From Ceratodon purpureus (taxonomy: Eukaryota; Streptophyta; Bryopsida; Pseudoditrichales; Ditrichaceae), in NCBI GenBank assembly GCA_014871385.1, contig CM026427.1, positions 9,678,344 to 9,742,343 on the forward strand: a DNA stretch of 64,000 nucleotides. The letters run 5' to 3'. Below are positions 46,567 to 57,402 of this stretch, piece after piece. The notes under the pieces were generated by a model. It saw only the letters and a list, made by a program, of their open reading frames with translations, did not search any database and was not told where the DNA came from. Both the position numbers and the translations under genes were made by a program. Each line of letters opens with the position of its first letter. Position 1 is the stretch's first letter.

Positions 46567-48010
46567 TGGATAAAAGATGAAGACCTCGTCGGCGGATAGC
46601 CGACAGGGTCGACGGGAAGTGTCCCCGCCGACGGAGTAAAATGTATCCACCGACAACGAAGACGACTCGGCGGGCAGCCGACGCGGATCGTACGACTCGG
46701 AGTGTGCACAGAAATAGCATCCGCCGACGATGACGGACACGTCCGCCGACAAAAATTGCAGGGGACCTTAGTTGAGAAGCAGTATGATGTCCCTAACCTG
46801 TCCAATCAGAGACTCCTCTCAACCGTCCAATCAGAAACGATAAACGAAGACAACAGAAACGGCAACAGAAGGTGCGGGACAGTTAAGCACATGCGGGAAT
46901 AATAACGGTCCTCTCAGGAAACGTGTGCGTCAGGAGCACTCTCAGAGGGAATTGAAAGTGCAATGACAGAAATAGAATGAAGTATGCGCATCTAACGGGG
47001 GGTTAGTTATGAATTCCCAGGAGTACAAATTGGCGCCAGAATCGAATTCAATTTTGCGCGCCTTGGACAGATCAAGATCCCATCATGGCGGCGAGATACC
47101 CCCGCCGTCACAGAACAATGTTAGTTCATTATTACGAATTTGAACGTGGCGATTGGAGCAGCTGTCACATCACATGCCCACGCCATCATGACTTGGTGAC
47201 GGATTGAAAAAAAGTCAAAAGACGTCCCATCATCATCCTACGTGGCGTGATGGGACGGATGTTAGGGATGACCATCCATGCATGGATGGTATGTACATAG
47301 CCATACGTCATGACCCATCGGGCGTGACGATTCAGTCTCGGGAGGTGGGGGTCTGCAGGGTATACACCCGCCACTCCCGACATTTCCTCCTCATTTCCAG
47401 CCTTCTCTTTTTCAGCTCTCTTTTGTCCTCTTCTCAGCGCTCCGCAGAGGTCGCGTCGGCTGCTAGGTTTTTCTGCGTCGGCTGCTAGGGTTGAGGGCGT
47501 CGGCTCCTTCACCTGCGCGCGTCGGCTGCTGTTCGAAGGTCATCCGCCGACGGTGAAAGGCCATCCGCCGACGCCATGGCAGCCTCCGAGAGTGGGTAAG
47601 TTGTCCAGTCGGCTGTCCGCCGACGCTCCCCTTCTTGAGACCTTCATGTTTCCGTTTTCTCGCATGGGTTTGTCCCTCCCGTCGGCTGTCCGCCGACGCC
47701 ACCCCTTCTTTTGTCCTTCATGTTTCCGTTTTCTCGCATGGGATTGTCCCCCCCGTCGGCTGTCCGCCGACGCCACCCCTTCTTTTGCCCTTCATGTTTT
47801 GTGTTCTCTCACATGGGGTTGTTCCTCCCGTCGGCTGACCGCCGACGCCACCCCTTTCTGAGTCCTTCATTTTTTCTATTTTCTCACATGGGTTATTCCC
47901 CCCGTCGGCTGTCCGCCGATGGGGAGGGCGTGTCCATCCGCCCCGTCGGCTGTCCGCCGATGGAGTGAGAATCTGATGGTCTAATCTTGTGATTCTAATT
48001 TTGCAGGGCG
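46567..48010. promoter_or_regulatory. Divergent promoter region of the giant element
   Basis: 1.4 kb between the leftward and rightward genes, with palindrome copies at both edges (46588, 46666 and the array at 47608-47961). A splice acceptor, TTTTGCAG, ends at 48006 just before the rightward ATG, so the 5' leader is probably spliced. No TATA box stands out. Confidence 0.55.
47608..47961 (+). repeat. 74-bp tandem array carrying the palindrome
   Basis: GTCGGCTGTCCGCCGAC or a close variant at 47608, 47681, 47755, 47830, 47904 and 47945, with spacings of 73, 74, 75, 74 and 41 bp. Each unit also contains 'ccttcatgtttccgttttct' or a variant. It lies directly upstream of the ParB/methylase-like gene, possibly in its first intron. 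Confidence 0.9.
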
Positions 48011-51000
48011 ATGGTCGACTCCACCGCAAAACCAAATGGGTTACGGTGGCTCTGTGACAAGGTTGTTGATCCTGAAGTACAAATACTCGCACGGGGCTTG
48101 AAACCGAGGGTGACATTCCTCGCTGATTCGAAGATAACGGAGTGGGGCATCACCTGGCGTGACACTCCCACGTCGCTGGGCTTCGTGACCAAAATAGGTC
48201 AGAAGCAAATGGCGGGTGGACCAAGATTTGAGATTATTGGAGCCACGGAATGCGAGGATAACGACAACGTGTGCTTGGTGTTTGCATCGGTTCCTGTCGC
48301 GGAGGGCACACCAGTGGACTGCTTCGCGGTTGTAATTCCGGTTGAGAAGTGCATGGACGGCTTGTGCTCTAAAGAAGTACAGGAAGCGGCTACTTGGGGC
48401 AGGGGCGAGAACATAGTTGTTGAACAGATACTCGACGTGATTGATACGCTCGGAGACAAAGTGATGGAAGAGAAGACGAAGAACTCGGTTAAGCCTTCAC
48501 CAAAGAAAAGAGGCGGCCGCAAGTCTGCTGTAGAAGCGGGCACTGGTACAGTCACCCCCGAGACCGGAGAGACACAGGCGACAGGGGAGTCATCGAGAAG
48601 GAAGAAGGGAAAGGCAGCGGCTAATGAGGGCAAGGGTGGGAGACAGAAGAAAGGTGGGAAGAAGGAAGAGAAAAAGCAGACCGTGGCGGAAGCTCTCATG
48701 CTCGCAAACAATCTCACTTCCAAAACAAAGGACACCGACGTCCTTGCTATGTACCAGACGTTGGAGGAGGGACTTGGGCACTGCTTCCCCAACGGGCAAC
48801 GTGCCCTTCCTTGTCAGATTCCATATAACAGGATACACATAGCTCCCGACGAATTTAAGTACAGAGCGATATTCAGGAAGAGGCAGGATCAGATAAGTCT
48901 TTTCTACAAAGGACTTGGAGCAATCCGGAAGAAGCCCGAGCTGTACTGCCTTCCTATGAGTGGTGACCCCAGAGTAAAGGATCTAGTGACGGGCGAGATT
49001 AAGCTTAAAGGCTTGGAAGGACTTCTTAGACCTATGCCAACCCTAAATATCAGGTATTCACGTACATTGGATGACGGCACAACGACGCTGGTACCTTGGT
49101 ATGAAGATGAGCTCATCCATTGGTACATAATTGGGGGCCAGCACACGTTTGAGGCTTGTCGAGAACTGGGAGAGAAGGAACCACTGGACTCTCCTATGCG
49201 GCAGTATTACCTTAACCACGATATCATTCCTGTATATGCTGATAACAAGGATACCCTCATTAAGGTCTCTAACGCATTAAACATCGAGGTGAAGGATAAA
49301 GTCGCCGAAGTAAGTTTCAGGTCCCAGCTGGCGAAGATGCGCGCCAAATGGATCGAGCGGGGGAGGATCGAGAAGAAAGATGACTTCAGCGCATGGAAGG
49401 TAATTTACATCTTTCTCTTTTCGTGTTGTTTCCATGTTGTTGAAAGTCGTCGGCGGCCCGCCGACGCTCAGGTGGTTTTCCGTATTGTAATTGTGGGATT
49501 TATTTATCGATTTCATTTTCTTCTTCCTTGCAGGAGTTCTGCAAGGAGTACCTCAGTCCGATTCTCGGAAAGACCCCTACGTCCCAAACCTTGAAGCTGC
49601 CCTTAGTCTTCGTTTCTGATGAAACATACAACGAGTGGCAACTGGTGTTCAACGCCTGGGAGGAGGGGAGGATCATCGGGGAGGACGGTTTGAAACCAGG
49701 CTTTCCCCCAAAGCCAGCCCGCCGGGACATAACACTCAACGACATGCAGTACGTGATCGGTCTTCGGGACCACGAATGCAAGAGGCTGGCCAAGGAAGTT
49801 CTGGACCTTAAAGTGTACCTCAAGGTTACTGGGAAAGAGGTGGTTCAACGGGACGGAATATCCTTGGAGAATTGGTGTTTTCGTGTGAAGTACGAGTATG
49901 TTGTCCGAAACGAGCTCATGTGTATTTACAGGGGCTTTGCACTGAAGAAACCAGGGACTGGGAAGCATATTGAGTGGAGCATGGATGATTGGAATTCCCT
50001 TGAAGTCAAGAAGGGGTTCAATGATACAATGATTAGTAATATTCGGGCTGACTTGGAAGATAGTCCTGAGGGGAAGGAGTGGCTTAAGGGACGGAATCAT
50101 CCGCTCACGCCGTCGCACGGGCCAACACCAGAATTCTTCAAAGACATTGTGCAGAAGTACTGGAAGTCGGATGTGGACCAGTCTTCGCAATCGTCTGTAC
50201 AATTCGATGCCCGGATTGCACAGGACCTAGGTGAAGTGTGCACAGCTCTTGACGTTCGCGGAGCATTCTCCTTGGACAAGGCTCAGTATGAGATGTTCGT
50301 AGTCTTTGGCTACGATCGAGCGGGAAAGGAGATGCCTAACATGCGACAACAACACGTTATAACTGTCGCTGAGAGGATTCACTGTGAGGTGGAGGAGGAG
50401 GTCATTCAGGTGGATGGGGAGGTAGATACAATTAAGGTGAATAAGCTTGTCACCCCATCCTTGTGGCTACTCGATGCTGAGTGTAATTACACTCTTCAAG
50501 GCGTGTCAAGGCTGACGAGTAATTCGTGGACGGTTCATACTATGCAGTACTTCCCTGATAGTTCCGCCGGGTTTCAAAGGAGTTCTCTCATTGACTCTAG
50601 ACCCAAGGTTCATGTGTCCGTTATGTATCCAAAAACAACGCCCGGGGATGCATGGAATACCTTCTCGGACTTCACTGGTTTGAAACGTCCGCTTCCTCCC
50701 TATGTGGACGAAGGAGAAGATCATCTTGGGGAGGATTGGTCAAATGGACACTGCCACGCTAGTTACTCTTTCCTCCAATCTCTTCTGGAGAAAGCGATGC
50801 AGTTTGAGGACGTTTGGGTGATCAATTGCTGGGGAGGGGGGAACGTCACGGCCCTCGCTCTGGTAAGTTACTGCAGTCTCTTCTGGTGCCTTCGCTGTTT
50901 GCTCACCGATCGTCGGCGGGCAGCCGACGCTGATTGAATCCTTCGTGTTTCTTGGGTAAGAGATTTCCTTAACCGTTTCGTCTTGTTCTGCTGCAGAAAA

Positions 51001-52187
51001 ACCATTTGACTGTAATTGAGATCGTGCGTACCGAGGAAGAGAGATACGAAGCGCACTGTCGGGTTCGGAATATGACGTTCATTCCGGGCGTTTATAACGT
51101 GCCCGTCGAAGCTCCAGTTCAGACCACGCAGTCTGGGGCCGGGCCGTCTGTCCCCGCCTCTACTAGAGGCAGGACTGGCTCTCTCACGGCTGCCGACTTG
51201 GGTGTGAATGCGGAGGAGGCCCATTTGGTCGGGAAGGGTGGATGTATGGGTTCGGGGAAGACTGCGGGGGTTCCCTCACAGAGTTATCTGGACTCCGACG
51301 ACGATGTCGACGAGGAGCCACCAGATGTACCCGACCCAGACGTTGTAGATGAAGCTGGAGATGCCGAGGAACAGCCAAAAAACGAGGACGACCAAGCTGA
51401 GGCTCGCATTCCAACTGGAGATGCAGAGGTAGAGGAGCGAGACACGGAGGACTTAGACTATGAACCAGAACCCGACGTATTACCACTGGAAGAATCAAAT
51501 CCTCGTTACGTGAACCCACCGCTGTCGCAAGTTCTAGGGGAGACCGGAACTGACTCCCTCAGCTTCGGTATTATTTCTCCTACAATTCAAGAGCAGGAGA
51601 CTCCTCTCGCCGAGCCAGAACGTGATTTAGACCAGGCGGGGCGTCCAAAGAAGATGCAGGTTCCTCTAGCATCGAGGCCTGACGATGAAGTGGTTCTCCG
51701 TGTCCAGAAGCCTACCCAGGAGCCTGCAGTGAGCATTGAAGGGCATGTTCCTCCTGCTGCGGTCGGCGGGCAGCCGACGGCAGACGAGCAAACCTCATCT
51801 AACCCCTCTGCCAAGACCAAGTTGACAGGGAAGTCAATCGCATTCGTCACTCAAGGTGTGAAGGGCGCAACTCGGATGATTGGCCCAGATGAGAACCCTC
51901 TGGTCAAGACACGATCATTGAAGAGAAGTAAGACCGATGGTACTGCGCAGGATTCCTCTCTTGTTGGTAACTTATCCCGTGATTCCTCAGGGGTTCAGGA
52001 AGGGGAGGAGTCCTCTGGGAAGGGCAAACGGAAGGCTGCTTCGAAGAAGACTTCCTCCAAGAAGGGCACATCTGGGGATCTGCTCATGAGTCCCAGGAAT
52101 GTGGACGCTCCAGAGGACGTTCTGTCACCTCCGCGGGCATCCAAACGGGAGCCTAGGCCGAAGAAGCACAAAGGTGGAGGTCAGTGA
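48011..52187 (+). CDS. ParB-like plus degenerate DNA-methylase-like protein
   Basis: Exons 48011-49399, 49534-50862 and 50997-52187, all phase 0, 1302 aa. After a globular N-terminus and a Lys-rich linker (residues ~155-235, likely nuclear-localising), residues ~265-400 resemble a ParB/sulfiredoxin domain: PYNRIHIAPDEFKYR, then HWYIIGGQHTFEACRELG, then IIPVYADNKD. Residues ~815-930 follow the layout of class-beta N4/N6-adenine/cytosine methylases: VHVSVMYPK where DPPY is expected, CHASYSF before motif I, INCWGGGNVTALAL as motif I, LTVIEIV as motif III. Loss of DPPY suggests it does not methylate. The C-terminal ~350 residues are acidic and disordered with basic patches. Both introns contain the palindrome. 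A donor at 52179 offers splicing into the HAD exon at 52420. AATAAA at 52289. Assignments are from motif reading only. Confidence 0.65.
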
Positions 52188-52419
52188 ATCAGGCGGTGGC
52201 CCAGTCCATCTTTTAAATGCCTGCATTGATAATTTAGTCTAGTGATCGGGCGCTAGGATTGTGTTAGATGTTTGTACTGCCAAATATGAATAAATTTTCG
52301 GTAAATGCCAAGTTGTACGCTTTCCCTTTTTCCAAATAATGTTGCTTGCAAGTCAGCTGTCCGCCGACCGTCATCCTAACCGTCACGTTTGTCCTCTGCT
52401 TCGTTTTCTGTCACTCCAG

Positions 52420-53189
52420 AGTCCGCGGACAAGGAAGTCCATGGAAAACTTCACGAAGATAGACCCAGTGCAGTTCTGGAGCAGGGACCTCCACCTCTGA
52501 ATTCACTTCACATAGCCCCGGAACACGCTGGTACTCAGGTACACGATCCAGTGCTGAAGTACTTTCTGGTTCTGGATATTAACGGCCTGCTATTAGTCCA
52601 GACGAAGCAGGGTACTAGGTGGAATACTAAACTTAGACCGGGTTTAGAGAAGTTCCTAGAGTTCTGCCTGGACAATTTCGAGGTGGTCTTCTGGAGCTGC
52701 GTTCAGGAAAAGAGGTTCGAGATTCTGTGGACAGTGTTGCAGCAGCGCTGTCCTCGTCTAGATGCCGAAGTGCGCTACAAGTTCGACCAGAGTTTCTGCG
52801 AGACTTGCGTACATAAGGCTAGTAGGGAGTTTTATTTGAAGAGACTCCAGACCCTCTTTGACCTCGATGACGGGCTGAAGGGGACGGGGGCGTCTTCAAT
52901 TAACACTCTCTTGGTTGATGATTCCCCTTATAAGAATGTCGCAAACACTCCTTGGAACGCTGTGCACCCTACACCATATACCTTCGAGTCGAAGGAGTCG
53001 GAAAATAAGAGGAATTATCTGCTTGGAGAATTGATTCCTTGGCTTACCAGTTTGAAAGAATCTAAACTCCCCGTGCCCGAGTACTGCCAGAAACACTCCG
53101 AATTCGGTCAGCGTCGTCTGTTTCCGGGGGATGAAGCTTATAGTCTCTTCTCTCCACACATTGATTGCCCTAAACGAAAGAGAACATAG
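52420..53189 (+). CDS. FCP1/HAD-like module 1 (probable alternative 3' exon)
   Basis: The frame opens at the acceptor CACTCCAG/AG (52419) with no suitable upstream ATG. Donor 52179 (GGAG/GTCAGT) and this acceptor have matching phase 1, so it can be spliced onto the ParB/methylase-like gene. The domain resembles FCP1/NLI-interacting phosphatases: LVLDINGLLL (motif I, usual DxD now DIN), VVFWSCVQEK (motif II), NTLLVDDSPYKN (motif III), and ends FGQRRLFPGDEAY. Loss of the second Asp of motif I predicts weak or absent phosphatase activity. AATAAA at 53278-53283. Confidence 0.65.
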
Positions 53190-53456
53190 TAGATGTAGAA
53201 ACTGTTTTAGAGAGCATGCACATGATTCAGTCGGCTGCCCGCCGATGGGATCTTCATGTATTTAGACTTTTACAGTAAATAAAGTTTTCCTCCTTTTAAA
53301 TATATGAGAACGGAACTCAGTGTCGAGACTGTGTATTCTGTCGTGGGTGTCTTATTGTGTCTCCATTTGTACACTAGAGCAAGTATGAATTGTGAGCACG
53401 CGATTGATCACCCATGTTTTCTTGGAATTTGTCCTTCATTGTTCAGGAGTCACTAG

Positions 53457-56415
53457 AGGATGACGCTGAAATTGAAGTGCACCAGGGACCTTCCCTTCTT
53501 AGTATGCTCTTGGAAAGGTACCCTACATCTCCTGATGGTGATGCTCACAGAGAAGAGTCTCCGGGAGCGGAAGCCGAGAATGAAAGTGATGGGGAGGACG
53601 AGTACGACTATCCAGTCGGCGGGCCGCCGACGCTGTCTGCTGCACATAGCTCTGGCCGGTGTGCGATGGCTTCCACCTCGTTCGTCGAGACCAACGTCGC
53701 GATCCCGCGCACCGGTTCCCGGCTCGATGATTCCGTCAGTGTCAGCACTGATATTATTGCGCGTAATATTGAGGTACCTCTCCAACGATACTACCTTGTC
53801 CTTGACATTAAGGGATTGCTCATCGCGGAGCACCACGGGTCACTATAAGAAACCTGTGTTTTTGGAGATGTTTTCCAAAAACATGGTCGTGTTTTTGTCA
53901 TGTCTTTGTGTCGGTCAATCATGTCTTGAGGATCGTGAGGACGTTAACGCGTTTTTTGAGATAAACTGGGCTTATTGTGCTCAGACATGGACATGCTACC
54001 CTAAAAACGCAAAGACGTCTGGAAAAACGTCCGCATCTATGGGGACGTGGCAGAGGACATCCCTTTTAACACAAAATTGCCCGATTGACAACGGCCTCGT
54101 TTTGACGGACGGTAAAATGGGCCCGAACTTACTGGGCTGCGAGGTAACTTCCTGCCCGAAGTGAAAAAAACCAGAAGAAGGGCAGGGTCAGCCAAGGGAG
54201 CAAAAGAGGCCGAGAGGGATTGAAGGACCTTTTTTTATTTTTTCTTTGTAAATGAAATTTACAATATCAAATTTCTTCTCTATTTTTTTTTCAAAGACGT
54301 TCGCATGTCTCGGAAGATGTCGACACAGACATCTGTCGAGACATGGTGACGTTCATTCATCCATTTTTTGTTCATTGGCGGCAACATTCATCCTTAGATT
54401 AGGGCTTTGAGCCTTGGTAGGGTTAGGGTGAGCCGCCACTTTGGCGGCTTCTAATCTTGTATTTGAGAGCTTTGTTTCAAGCTTTTTGTGTCTCCATGGA
54501 GTCTCTCCCGTTTGTTTCCCTATCAGTCCGTCATTTCTTGTCCAAGTAGAGTGAGAATTAGCATGGTTGTAGTTCTCTTGTAGGGCTTTCCAATGGTAGT
54601 AAGCACGTCCAATTCCGAGTTATAGGGAGTGAGATATGGCCTCCCGAAGTTGGGGTTGTCAAAGGAGTGCGGCTGGAGGAAGGGTGTCGGATTTTTAGCA
54701 ATCAGTCCTAGGGTTTTGTTTCTATGCTTCTGAAATTTTTAGGGTAGATTAAAAATTAACTCAGCTTTCCAATAAGCTAAGGCACGCCCCAATCCAAGCT
54801 AGGATGGAGGAATGGCAACCTAAAAACTGAAAGGTACTTCAAAAAACTCTGAGGGGGGTGTATTTTCCCAACTTTATTCTTGCTCTCCATCTTCTTCTTT
54901 TCTCCTTTCCTCCCTTGTTCCTTTCTTCATGTGATCTTCTTTCCTTCACTTCATTGTGATTAAATGCCACCTTCATAGCTGCAGAAACACCTCTGTGGTT
55001 GCAAAGACACCTTCATGTCTGCAAAAACACTCGCATGTCTACAAAAAACACCCTCATGTCTGCAAAAAACACCCTCATGTCTGCATAAACACATTCATCT
55101 CAGCAAAAACACCCTTCCACACATCCTGTACACGTTGACATGGCCATGTCAGCCATGTTAAAGTTTACAGCATGGAGATGTTCACTATAACAAATGCCAG
55201 ACATAGTTCATGTCCGCACAGACATCGGCGTGGCCATCACGTTGTTACCAACAGACGTCTTGAATACCACGGTGATGTCCCCGGTGATGTCTTCAGTAAC
55301 GCATTTCGAAGTCAATAATCTCCGAAAACTATGCTTACGTGGCAGGCCACGCTGGACTTTCGCGGCTGACACGTCAGATTTTCCCGCGGCCACCTCAGAA
55401 AATGGCGGGTCCACGTTGTCCGCCACGTCACCATGGCAGCGGTGACATCCTCCGCCCATGTGGCATTGCCCGGAAAATTTCACTGCTGATGTGTCATGAC
55501 GTGGCGTCCACGTTGCAGACTTTGCCGGCCCTCGAAATCACCCGGAGACGCGCGTGCTATGGCGATGTCTACATGTTTTTTCGGATGTCCGCATTTGTTT
55601 TCCCTGCGTCTTAGATGTTTCCATGTCTGCACGACATCCTTTCTAGCGTCCACTTGTTTTTTTCAACATGATTCGGGATGTCTTCAAAAACACGGGTTTC
55701 TTATAGTGGGTAAATCGGTGATGACCAGAAGACAAAAATTCATATCCGGGCTAGACCAGGACTTCTTTCATTTCTAGAGTTCTGCACGGCGAATTTCGAG
55801 GTAGTCTTTTGGTCCACGGTTTCTGAAAAGAATCTCGATCGTCACTTCCAGAAGCTGTTAGCCATTCATCCTTTGCTCAGGAGCAATTACAGACGCCTTC
55901 CAGGATTCTGGTGTGATATCTCAACAAGGACTAATCCGAATGGGAAACGGGAGTACTTGTTGAAGCGTCTGGATAGACTTTTCTGCGACACTAGGCTACT
56001 GGCTCGATCAGGTGCCACTGTCCAGAATACCCTACTGGTAGACGACCGCCCTTATAGGAATGTACTTAATCATCCATTTAGCGCTGTCCATCCTAATTCT
56101 TTTTTCTGGGACTCTGCAGAGTGCAAAGAACCTCAACCCACCCCCAATCCCTATTTAACTAGGGTAGTTACACCATTCCTTGCAGGACTTAAGCAGTCTG
56201 GATTGGATGTCCAGGAGTATTGTAGGAAGAATTCTAGCGTGGGGAAGCCACGTCTTTTTCCAGGATCTCGCGAATACCAGAAGTATAGGGAGGTTATTCC
56301 TTCTCATGCATGCGGGTTTGACGTCCCGGGTGATCCTGAATCTTGGTTTGTGAATTTACCTTGTCCTCCGGAAGCCCCTGGTAGTTCCATCATCGGCGGG
56401 CAGCCGACTGATTAG
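53457..56415 (+). pseudogene. FCP1/HAD-like module 2, interrupted by CACTA
   Basis: The coding pieces 53457-53840 and 55709-56415 flank a CACTA insertion. Motif I is LVLDIKGLLI; after the insertion come FLEFCTANFEVVFWS, NTLLVDDRPYRN and GKPRLFPGS, parallel to module 1. Even without the insertion, the rejoined frame meets TAA just after EHHG, so the module was or has become defective. The acceptor choice CTAG/AG at 53456 gives phase 1, as in module 1. The end codes IIGGQPTD from a palindrome. Confidence 0.7.
53841..55708. mobile_element. Non-autonomous CACTA element
   Basis: Ends CACTATAAGAAACC...GGTTTCTTATAGTG, the terminal signature of the CACTA (En/Spm) superfamily, with the 3-bp duplication GGT (53838-53840, 55709-55711). 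Repeated 'catgtctgcaaaaacac' motifs (55005-55100) and 'gacatgtc/gatgtc' words near the ends look like subterminal binding repeats. No transposase frame in 1868 bp. Confidence 0.9.
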
Positions 56416-56724
56416 AGCCTATATCAGCGGCGCCACTTGTTTTAAAAATCACATATGATACTCTACACTCTTTAGTTTAATACGCTAAGACTGTTCCCTT
56501 TCTGAACTTCCCTGCACCACACATTTGTTTCCAGTGCTGCAATTCGGTACTTCTTTTTGTAGATGCATGCATGACATTTCACTTGCTGCACATTTACCTT
56601 TGAGGTTTCTTCAATGCATCGTTTTGTCGGCGGGTCGCCGACGACTTTGAATGTAGTCCATTTCTTTCATATACTTCGTCCTGTTCTTTGATTTCCTTCA
56701 CTGATTGCATTTCATATTCTTCAG

Positions 56725-57402
56725 GGTTCCTCGTTTTATTTCAAATGCCTTCACGGTCCACCTCATCATGTCAAGAAATGTATTGTCCTATGCGTCAATG
56801 GCCTTCTCTGCTATGTGGATCCCAGGATAGAGGCTTTGCCATGGGATACGCATCGGAATGTAGTGAAGCGCCCAGGTTTGAAGAAGCTTTTTGACATGCT
56901 TTTCTTGCATTTCCATGTTAGTCTGTGGTCGAAGATGCCCTTGGGAGAACTGAAGCCTTTACTCACACATATTCTGCCGGCCAGTGTAATGGAGAGGCTG
57001 TCCTTCGTGTATAGCAGAAGTGACCTTATCGACCGGGAGAATTTCCCCTGGAGTTATAAGACGTTAGGTCAAGTTTGCTCCAAGGTACAGTCTAGAAACG
57101 TCTGCAAACTAGATCAGGTGCTATTTGTGGATGTTGACCCGAGGTCATTGAGGAGGACACCAAATTGTATGTGCTACATTCCTTGGCCTTTTCAGGGTCA
57201 TCTAAACTTTCCGAACGATGACGGTGTTATACCTAACATTGCTACAGATATCCTTCCTCTGGTTTATCCCTTGCACAAGTTCGGATCTGTACCGGAGTAT
57301 ATGGCGCAGGCGTGTAGGCCGGGGCAAGTGCACTGGGCAATTGAAGCTGCGAGAAAGTTTGGACGTGCACGAGTGGACTGGACTGAAGTTTGCTGGGACT
57401 GA
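56725..57402 (+). CDS. FCP1/HAD-like module 3 (degenerate)
   Basis: Opens after the acceptor CTTCAG/GGT (56724) and runs to TGA at 57402, 225 codons. Motif I is CIVLCVNGLL (both catalytic Asp positions lost), motif II HVSLWSKMP, motif III VLFVDVDPRSL; the end EYMAQACRPG aligns with EYCQKH/EYCRKN of modules 1 and 2. The acceptor phase is 0, unlike modules 1 and 2, so its donor is unclear. There is no promoter-proximal ATG for the full domain. Probably a pseudophosphatase exon or remnant. Confidence 0.5.
   Translation, partial: GSSFYFKCLHGPPHHVKKCIVLCVNGLLCYVDPRIEALPWDTHRNVVKRPGLKKLFDMLFLHFHVSLWSKMPLGELKPLLTHILPASVMERLSFVYSRSDLIDRENFPWSYKTLGQVCSKVQSRNVCKLDQVLFVDVDPRSLRRTPNCMCYIPWPFQGHLNFPNDDGVIPNIATDILPLVYPLHKFGSVPEYMAQACRPGQVHWAIEAARKFGRARVDWTEVCWD

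Noticed and set aside
47608-47961. CRISPR array
   Set aside because: Regularly spaced palindromic repeats superficially resemble one, but the spacers are themselves repeated, the sequence is eukaryotic and no cas genes exist.
47553-47968. Frames rich in RRLSADA / PSAVRRRH repeats
   Set aside because: Translations of the 74-bp palindrome array, open in several frames at once, so not evidence of coding.
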